64,000 nucleotides of DNA from NCBI RefSeq assembly GCF_013373795.3, contig NZ_CP088022.1:7626001-7690000 (forward strand), given 5' to 3'. This document shows, one piece after another, positions 59,291 to 64,000 of the stretch. A model generated the notes under the pieces. That model saw nothing but the letters and a program-made list of their open reading frames with translations, did not search any database and was not told the DNA's origin. Origin of the DNA: Bradyrhizobium quebecense (lineage in GTDB: Bacteria > Pseudomonadota > Alphaproteobacteria > Rhizobiales > Xanthobacteraceae). The translations under genes and the position numbers were made by a program. Positions within the stretch are counted from its first letter, which is position 1. Each line of letters opens with the position of its first letter.

Positions 59291-59556
59291 CCATGGGTGT
59301 GTTGACCGCATTTGACGGTGAGATCGGAATTATCACGGCCGACAGTGGTGAGCTTGTCGATGTGCACTGCATCCACATGCCCAGACGCCCAGAGCCGTTG
59401 GCGGGTCATCGTGTGTCGTTTGAAATCGTGCGCGAGCTAGAAGCGCCAGCTTACGCACGCGGAGTTTGGATCATCCTTGACGGAGCTAAGCCGCCGGCCG
59501 TCGAGCAGTGGGGGCGCAAGCTTCGAGGGCGAGCCGATGAATTGGACACCGCATGA
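59287..59556 (+). CDS. Cold-shock-domain-like protein 2
   Basis: The 89-residue protein is a more divergent OB-like domain: MGVLTAFDGEIGIITADSGELVDVHCIHM, then LAGHRVSFEIVRE and ARGVWIILDG. The G-x-L-x-A-F-D-G-x-x-G-I-I start and V-D-V-H segment follow the cold-shock spacing, though the RNA-binding aromatics are mostly lost. It is coupled to protein 1 by an ATGA overlap, and its 3' end overlaps protein 3. Confidence 0.62.
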   Translation: MTMGVLTAFDGEIGIITADSGELVDVHCIHMPRRPEPLAGHRVSFEIVRELEAPAYARGVWIILDGAKPPAVEQWGRKLRGRADELDTA

Positions 59557-59812
59557 CGGCGTCATAGTGCAATGGAAACGGCACAAGACCAAACGGCGAT
59601 ATTGGGGCTTCATTGGGCGCGCCGATGGTGAGTTGATTTGGTTCGGCGAGGGCGCGCTCGATAGCAACGCCATCGATCGGCATACGTTCGGCAAGGGCGA
59701 TCACGTCAAGTTCGCGCTGTTTCCAGAATGCCGAGATGGAAATCGTCCGACCGCGTGCAAGGTGTGGCTTGTGAAGCGTGCGCAAGAAAATGGAGAGCGA
59801 GATGTCGCATAA
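59537..59812 (+). CDS. Cold-shock-domain-like protein 3
   Basis: The 91-residue protein again follows the cold-shock outline: HDGVIVQWKRHKTKRRYWGFIGRADGELIWF, then FGKGDHVKFALFPE and PTACKVWLV. VQWKRHKTKRRYWGFI carries an inserted basic loop. ATG 59537 has a GAGGGCGAG ribosome-binding site and lies inside the end of protein 2. The family assignment is by pattern only. Confidence 0.58.
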   Translation: MNWTPHDGVIVQWKRHKTKRRYWGFIGRADGELIWFGEGALDSNAIDRHTFGKGDHVKFALFPECRDGNRPTACKVWLVKRAQENGERDVA

Positions 59813-60056
59813 GAACCTCAAGATCAGCGCCGCGTCGCGGTCGCGCAAGCCAATTGTCGGACATGCTGACGCGAAGTCTGTTCACACGCATTCAAAGCGT
59901 GGCCGTCGCGGTCGTTATCATCCGCTCGACGTGAAGATGCCGGCCGCAAAGGTTCTTCCCGGCTCTCCGGGCAGCGGTGCGGCTCCGGGTGCCAATGGCC
60001 CGCCCACCACAGGGGCTTGGATGCCGGGCACATCAGGCGGCCCGATGGGCTGTTGA
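59802..60056 (+). CDS. Short basic phage-module protein
   Basis: The 84-residue protein starts at ATG 59802 (GGAG six bases before). The first half is basic and His-rich (KPIVGHADAKSVHTHSKRGRRGRYHP), the second half is Gly/Pro-rich (LPGSPGSGAAPGANGPPTTG) and probably disordered. It overlaps the preceding gene by 11 bases. No family recognised. Confidence 0.55.
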   Translation: MSHKNLKISAASRSRKPIVGHADAKSVHTHSKRGRRGRYHPLDVKMPAAKVLPGSPGSGAAPGANGPPTTGAWMPGTSGGPMGC

Positions 60057-60080
60057 TCAACACAATCATAGGAGGGTCAC

Positions 60081-60464
60081 ATGGCCACCAAAGTAGTTGG
60101 AAGCAAATTCAAGCCTGAGAATTCTTTCGGTCAGAACGGCTATCAAGGCGCGTTCAGCACGACGCCCGGCAAGCCGGAACCGCAGCTCATGGTGCGCGTC
60201 ATCGCAACATCGATCCTGCGCGTATCGCACTGGGAAATAATCGGGCCGTTTCGCAGATCGCTCCGCGCGGCTCGCACCAAAGCTGATCAGTTCGGCGCGC
60301 ACTTAACCCGCGTCCGGTGCGTAACCGTTGTCCGTGGCGTGCGGACCAAGGCCGGACCGTCATCCGATTGTTCGTCGCGGACGGTCCGGCCATTCAATCC
60401 AGATTGGTCGCTGTGCTCGCATACACCGATCAGTGCAGCGCTCTCACCAAATGCCCGGTGGTGA
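60081..60464 (+). CDS. Phage-module protein of unknown function, possibly frameshifted
   Basis: A strong AGGAGG site precedes the ATG. The first 36 residues (VVGSKFKPENSFGQNGYQGAFSTTPGKPEPQ) look natural; after that the frame becomes Arg/Ser/Cys-rich and runs through a perfect hairpin at 60350-60391. Another frame from about 60187 reads AHGARHRNIDPARIALGNN, then RAVSQIAPRGSHQS, and stops near 60285, which looks more protein-like. One base gained or lost near 60187 would explain this. The true end is therefore uncertain. Confidence 0.45.
   Translation: MATKVVGSKFKPENSFGQNGYQGAFSTTPGKPEPQLMVRVIATSILRVSHWEIIGPFRRSLRAARTKADQFGAHLTRVRCVTVVRGVRTKAGPSSDCSSRTVRPFNPDWSLCSHTPISAALSPNARW
60350..60391. 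terminator. Perfect 12-bp hairpin in the phage-like module
   Basis: GGCCGGACCGTC, an 18-base loop, GACGGTCCGGCC. No T-run follows, so it may be an operator, an RNA-processing site or a weak terminator. It stands between the doubtful end of the gene at 60081 and the coiled-coil gene at 60496. Confidence 0.5.
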
Positions 60465-60495
60465 GGGCGCGCCAATTCGACAGAGGAGTGTCCCA

Positions 60496-61302
60496 ATGAC
60501 GGACCTTGTGATCTTCGATAAGTTCGGCGCAATCGACCATCCCGCTGTCAGCGCGGCCGATCTCGACGCGCTGACGCCCGATGAGAGGACTGCGCTCGCG
60601 ACTGTCATCGAAACGGACGCCGCAGTGCAGGCCGCAGAACAGCGCGTGATCGATGCCCGCAAGAAAATGGCTTCGACAGCGGCAGAACATGACGCCGCTC
60701 TCGCCGCTCTTCATACGTTGCGCGGCCCTGTCGATCCTGTCGATCTCATCAAAAAAGTCACCATGCTGCATCTCGGCGTGGTTCAGCGCGACAGCACGAC
60801 CGCCGAGCTTACAGCGGAGCACGCTGCCATCCAAGCCAAGGCGCGGAAGGCCGATGCCGAGTTGAAGAAGGCCGGCAGTCCCGGGCTCGATGCAGAACAC
60901 GACCTCAGGAAGGAGTTGAAGACTGCTCTTGTGAGACTGGAGCGCGCCAAGGCGATCGAAGCCGCACAGGCTACCTATGACGACGCTGTCGTTGCGCTCG
61001 CCGAAATTCGCGCGGAGCACTACGCTGCGTCGGCCGCTGTTCATCCGGTGCGCGCCCGCCATGCAGACGCCATCGTTGCTTGGTCTCGCCACACTCGGAA
61101 GCTGACACAGCTTGATCTCGCCCGGGCCGCTGCCGAGCGCACCAATGCAGAGCGGCTTGCCGCAGCGAAAGCCAGCCCGCCGAGCACCGACCCGCGTGAT
61201 CTTCCGATCGCGAAGGCATTCGCCGCGAAGAAGGAGGTCGCACGCTCGACGCGTCGCGCCTATCAGCCGGCCGCGTCGGTTCGCGGAAGCATCGTTCGCT
61301 GA
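60496..61302 (+). CDS. Coiled-coil phage-module protein
   Basis: The 268-residue protein is mainly alpha-helical with long coiled-coil stretches (residues about 25-70 and 95-235: VIETDAAVQAAEQRVIDARKKMASTAAEHDAALAAL and LKKAGSPGLDAEHDLRKELKTALVRLERAKAIEAA). Its C-terminal tail is basic. GAGG nine bases upstream supports the ATG. Coiled-coil proteins ahead of the terminase could be scaffold-like or DNA-associated; this is inference only. Confidence 0.65.
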   Translation: MTDLVIFDKFGAIDHPAVSAADLDALTPDERTALATVIETDAAVQAAEQRVIDARKKMASTAAEHDAALAALHTLRGPVDPVDLIKKVTMLHLGVVQRDSTTAELTAEHAAIQAKARKADAELKKAGSPGLDAEHDLRKELKTALVRLERAKAIEAAQATYDDAVVALAEIRAEHYAASAAVHPVRARHADAIVAWSRHTRKLTQLDLARAAAERTNAERLAAAKASPPSTDPRDLPIAKAFAAKKEVARSTRRAYQPAASVRGSIVR

Positions 61303-61320
61303 GTTCGCGATGGTGTCCCG

Positions 61321-61812
61321 ATGGCTCGCGAAGTTCTGGCGATGTTTAGAAATCATCCTGCGCGCTTGGCTGCTGTCGCTGCCGGCGAGCGCACATTCAT
61401 CTCGGACCGCCCTTGCTGGCATCATCCTGCATCTCCGCGCTATGTCAGTCGTGGGCAGCGTTGCGTTGAATGCGAGCGCATCAGAGCCGAGGCGAAGCAA
61501 CGCGCTAAAGCCGCGAAACGTCGGGCGAGTGTAAAGACCACATCAAAGCCTGTCATGCGTCCACGACTTCCCGAGCCGCAACAGTTCAGCGCGGTCTACC
61601 CGCACCGTAACAACACCCCAGAGAAGCACGTCGCGAACGTCGCGGCGGCTCATTCCCGGTTTGGATATCGGCCCGGACGGTTTCCCGCACGTCGTGCGCT
61701 GATCGAATACGAACGGCGCGACGTTGCACGGCAGAATTCCGCACTGCTCAATGACCTAATCAGGACCAAAACCCATGTTGCTCAGCGAACAAATGATGGT
61801 AGCGATTTGTGA
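61321..61812 (+). CDS. Phage-module protein with Cys/His knuckle
   Basis: The 163-residue protein contains DRPCWHHPASPRYVSRG and then QRCVECERIR: Cys32, His34/35, Cys48 and Cys51 could bind zinc. A similar C-H-x-RYV-x-G-xCVxC pattern is found in phage HNH-associated or recombination proteins. A basic linker (AKQRAKAAKRRASVK) follows. The C-terminal part has FGYRPGRFPARRALIEYERRDVARQN. No HNH catalytic triad was seen. Its end overlaps the terminase-like gene by 38 bases. Confidence 0.58.
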   Translation: MAREVLAMFRNHPARLAAVAAGERTFISDRPCWHHPASPRYVSRGQRCVECERIRAEAKQRAKAAKRRASVKTTSKPVMRPRLPEPQQFSAVYPHRNNTPEKHVANVAAAHSRFGYRPGRFPARRALIEYERRDVARQNSALLNDLIRTKTHVAQRTNDGSDL

Positions 61813-62683
61813 GACCGTGGCGAGCGGCGTGCTCGTGTTGTCGAGGGCTGCCGAGATGAACGGCGTCTCCCGGCGCTCCCTCTGGAAATGGTTAGAGGAG
61901 AGCAAGCGCGGCGAAGATGAGCGGTACCTCATCGCGTTTCCGACCGATGAAAAGCGTCCTTTCCATGTCGCGATTGCTCGCGCTCGCCGGATGGCAGCGA
62001 TCGATATCAGGTCAGAATTTGAAGCTCGCGCACTTCGCGGACATGACGAGATCGTACATTTCCAAGGTCAGGTTGTTTGGCAAATGGACCCGCGTGCTGT
62101 GGGGCTCGACCCCGATATCAGAGAAATGCTTGGCTACGATCGGGATGGCTATCTTCGCAACGAGCGGGGCGAATGCATTCCGGTGAAGCAGCACATCCAG
62201 CCGCCTGTCGCCGCTGTCGTTAAGGTGCTCGCCGCACACTTCAAACAATATGGGGACCGCGTTGAGCAGAACATCAACCTGCGCGGCGGCGTCACGCTCG
62301 GTGTTCAAGCCGTTGGAATGTCATCGCGTGCGGACGGTCCGCCGGCCATCCCGCCCGCGCCTCCGCGCCCAGTGCTTGACGTGACGCCTCCGCCGGCAGC
62401 GCTGCCAGTTCCGGAAGCGATCGTTGATGCAGAATTCAGTGAGCCGGACGCGACGGCCGACACGGCCCCGATGGTTGAGGAAGAGTTTGCCGCAGCACCG
62501 ATGCCAGAGCCGACCAAGCCTGAGGTCGTGATCCGGGAAACACCGCCCCCGGAATATCAGCCTGTGATGACGGATCAGGCGCGGGACTTGCTTACTAGGT
62601 TGCGCGGTCCCGTAGGGTTGCGTTCCGCCAATCCTGTCGGGAGCATCAAGGCAACGAAGCCGATGAGGTCCGCATATGATTGA
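61775..62683 (+). CDS. Probable phage terminase small subunit
   Basis: The 302-residue protein has an N-terminal DNA-binding HTH (VASGVLVLSRAAEMNGVSRRSLWKWLEE), a central domain (HVAIARARRMAAIDIRSEFEARALRGHDE) and VKQHIQPPVAAVVKVLAAHFKQYGDRVEQ, the layout of small terminases. A long proline-rich tail follows (PPAIPPAPPRPVLDVTPPPAALPVPEAI). The small subunit recognises the packaging site and recruits the large subunit, which should lie right of the window. The assignment rests on HTH, length, position and segment order. Confidence 0.65.
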   Translation: MLLSEQMMVAICETVASGVLVLSRAAEMNGVSRRSLWKWLEESKRGEDERYLIAFPTDEKRPFHVAIARARRMAAIDIRSEFEARALRGHDEIVHFQGQVVWQMDPRAVGLDPDIREMLGYDRDGYLRNERGECIPVKQHIQPPVAAVVKVLAAHFKQYGDRVEQNINLRGGVTLGVQAVGMSSRADGPPAIPPAPPRPVLDVTPPPAALPVPEAIVDAEFSEPDATADTAPMVEEEFAAAPMPEPTKPEVVIRETPPPEYQPVMTDQARDLLTRLRGPVGLRSANPVGSIKATKPMRSAYD

Positions 62684-62864
62684 TGGAGCCCTCAAAGCTC
62701 GCGGCGTCGCGGCATGGACAGCGCAAGCGCGCCAGCTTCACGACGAAGCCAACCGTTGCGCGGAAATTGATCTCGACGTGCCGACCTCGCTCGCGCTGCG
62801 TCGTGCGGCGTTCGCGGCGGAGCGGAACGCTGCCGAGTGGCAGCGCTATAAGGTCCGCCAGTGA
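62676..62864 (+). CDS. Small phage-module protein
   Basis: The 62-residue protein is helical (AWTAQARQLHDEANRCAEI and LALRRAAFAAERNAAEWQRY). The ATG overlaps the terminase-like gene by 8 bases and has a GAGG site. Its stop overlaps the next start (GTGA). Such short helical proteins often lie between terminase subunits and portal genes. No family recognised. Confidence 0.55.
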   Translation: MIDGALKARGVAAWTAQARQLHDEANRCAEIDLDVPTSLALRRAAFAAERNAAEWQRYKVRQ

Positions 62865-63220
62865 TTGACGATGACGACAGCGACGATGCTTTCAGTCTCG
62901 ACGATGAGGCCGGGCTCGAAGCGCAGCGCGCGCCCGGGCTGGTCGTCCCGTTATTGTCGCCCGGTGACACTGTCGCGGAGTACGAGGAGCGCATGCGTAA
63001 GGCCCGCCGGCTCATTGACTGCCTTTTCGTCGATACCGATGAGAGCGGCGCGGAATACTGGGCTGATGCGCAGCACGCCGAACGGTGGCGGGTTGCCATG
63101 GGCTGGCCGGAAGGTCGGCCGCCGACCGTTGAAGAGGCCACGGCGTGGCAGGCTAACCGGGTCGCGGTCGCCGAGTATCGGGAGTGGGTTCGGTTGTACG
63201 GCCCCGGCGCGGCATCCTGA
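62861..63220 (+). CDS. Acidic phage-module protein
   Basis: The 119-residue protein has a very acidic start (IDDDDSDDAFSLDDEAG) and a helical middle (VAEYEERMRKARRLIDCLF) with Trp-rich segments (EYWADAQHAERWRVAMGWPEG). The start is GTG coupled to the previous stop. It is the last gene of the tight series that began at 57780. Function unknown. Confidence 0.55.
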   Translation: MIDDDDSDDAFSLDDEAGLEAQRAPGLVVPLLSPGDTVAEYEERMRKARRLIDCLFVDTDESGAEYWADAQHAERWRVAMGWPEGRPPTVEEATAWQANRVAVAEYREWVRLYGPGAAS

Positions 63221-63569
63221 GCATGGTGCGTTATTTCGGGAGCGCGGCAGGGAAGGACCGGCCAAACGGAAGGCCGTTCCACGGGCTTCCTAAAGGCTTT
63301 CAGAGGGTTGCAATAAGTCCGAAACGGACTGATTACGTCAGATAACGATGTTATAGGACAATAGTACCGTCAAAGTATTGACATTGTTAACTATTTAGGC
63401 AAAACTGCGCCAGTCGGCAAACCACTCCCCGCCATGGTGCGGTCTACGGTTCCCGGCTGTCCCCCAACCGGATGTTGAAACGGGCCGCCTCTCGACAAGG
63501 CAGCCCGTTCGAAATTGTGCTCTCGCGGCCCGGCAAGGCCCGACAGCGCGATGACTGTATGAGGCAGCC
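63221..63569. promoter_or_regulatory. Regulatory gap in the phage-like module
   Basis: The 349 bases contain the perfect dyad AGTCCG-AAA-CGGACT (63316-63330), an A/T-rich stretch with a TTGACA box (63378-63383) and a hairpin AACGGGC..GCCCGTT (63479-63509). This looks like an operator and promoter for the next gene group. A matching -10 hexamer could not be fixed. No gene was seen. Confidence 0.5.
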
Positions 63570-63902
63570 ATGATCCCGATCTACTCGACCCAGCGTGGGA
63601 CTTCAATCGCGCATTCGTGCGAGTTGGAAAAATCTCACGGCGACTTTGCCGCGTTTATCGCGCCGTTGCACGCATATAAAACGACGCCGCGCGGCAGACT
63701 TCTCGAAACCCTCCGTGACATCCTGAGCCGGCACAACGCGCCTCGCATCGTCGAGTGGTGCGATCTCTATCGCGCACTCGTGAGACGCAATGCTGCATCC
63801 GACGAAGCCATCCTGACCGCTCGCCTTTTGTGGAGCGAGTACCGAAAATCAACCGCGACCGCGTCCCCCGGAAGCACAACCCGGAGGGCCCCCCATGCTT
63901 AA
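63570..63902 (+). CDS. Phage-module protein of unknown function
   Basis: The 110-residue protein has GDFAAFIAPLHAYKTTPRG and RLLETLRDILSRHN in its helical centre. GAGGCAGCC precedes the ATG. It starts a new group after the operator-like gap and overlaps the next gene by 8 bases. No family recognised. Confidence 0.55.
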   Translation: MIPIYSTQRGTSIAHSCELEKSHGDFAAFIAPLHAYKTTPRGRLLETLRDILSRHNAPRIVEWCDLYRALVRRNAASDEAILTARLLWSEYRKSTATASPGSTTRRAPHA

Positions 63903-64000
63903 CATCAGCGAACAGATTTTCGAAGCGGCCGGCCTGACACCGTTTGGACGCGAGCCCGACTTTGTGCTGCCGCGACCGCCGACGCCGAGGACGATCGCGA
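63895..64000 (+). CDS. Phage-module protein, 5' end only (continues beyond window)
   Basis: The ATG at 63895 has a GGAGG site seven to eight bases upstream. Visible residues are MLNISEQIFEAAGL followed by TPFGREPDFVLPRPP; the frame is open to the edge. Too short to assign a function. Confidence 0.55.
   Translation, partial: MLNISEQIFEAAGLTPFGREPDFVLPRPPTPRTIA

Overview
The window looks like a chromosomal segment of a Bradyrhizobium-type alphaproteobacterium (Rhizobiales). The support is indirect: very GC-rich codon use, the HPr/EIIA-Man/short HprK/ChvG-ChvI cluster next to pckA, the short alphaproteobacterial HprK, and several families of short palindromic intergenic repeats of a kind I associate with Bradyrhizobium genomes. 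No rRNA, complete tRNA or CRISPR array was found.

Layout. 1-8 kb: the end of a mechanosensitive channel gene, a luciferase-like monooxygenase with a flavin reductase, an atypical SDR, a TPR/secreted-protein pair and a sigma-54 activator. 8-16 kb: glgX, an uncharacterised TPR protein, radC, a tag-like glycosylase, map and an mscS-type channel. 16-24 kb: a K+/H+ antiporter, a proline-rich membrane protein, modABC, mepA and a truncated L,D-transpeptidase. 24-37 kb: a PAS-GGDEF-EAL protein, a patch of less GC-rich DNA with small membrane proteins, a chemoreceptor, a LysR regulator divergent from an NTF2-like secreted protein, a DUF2867 protein, an acyl-CoA dehydrogenase-like flavoprotein with an MFS transporter, and a small secreted protein. 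37-56 kb: lepA, a secreted caspase with YARHG repeats joined to an M15 peptidase, a GT39-type membrane glycosyltransferase, ptsH-EIIA, hprK-chvG, chvI, hugZ, pckA with a clear terminator, arginase, a thioesterase and glgP.

From about 57 kb to the right edge the character changes. Small, overlapping, same-strand genes follow: two excisionase-like HTH proteins, three consecutive cold-shock-domain-like proteins, a coiled-coil protein, a Cys/His zinc-knuckle-like protein and a probable small terminase subunit. This reads as the left part of a prophage or phage-derived element; its right end and any integrase lie outside the window.

How the genes work together. glgX (debranching) and glgP (phosphorolysis) form the glycogen-breakdown pair but sit about 43 kb apart. 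ptsH, the EIIA gene, hprK, chvG and chvI form a regulatory PTS/two-component module linked to carbon metabolism, with pckA close by. modABC is a molybdate importer. mepA, the truncated YkuD protein and the M15 peptidase all concern peptidoglycan. The most unusual items are a GIY-YIG nuclease gene enclosed by an inverted pair of REP-like repeats, with a gene-less version of the same repeat pair elsewhere in the window; the run of three cold-shock-like genes in the phage-like module; and the caspase-YARHG/M15 gene pair.
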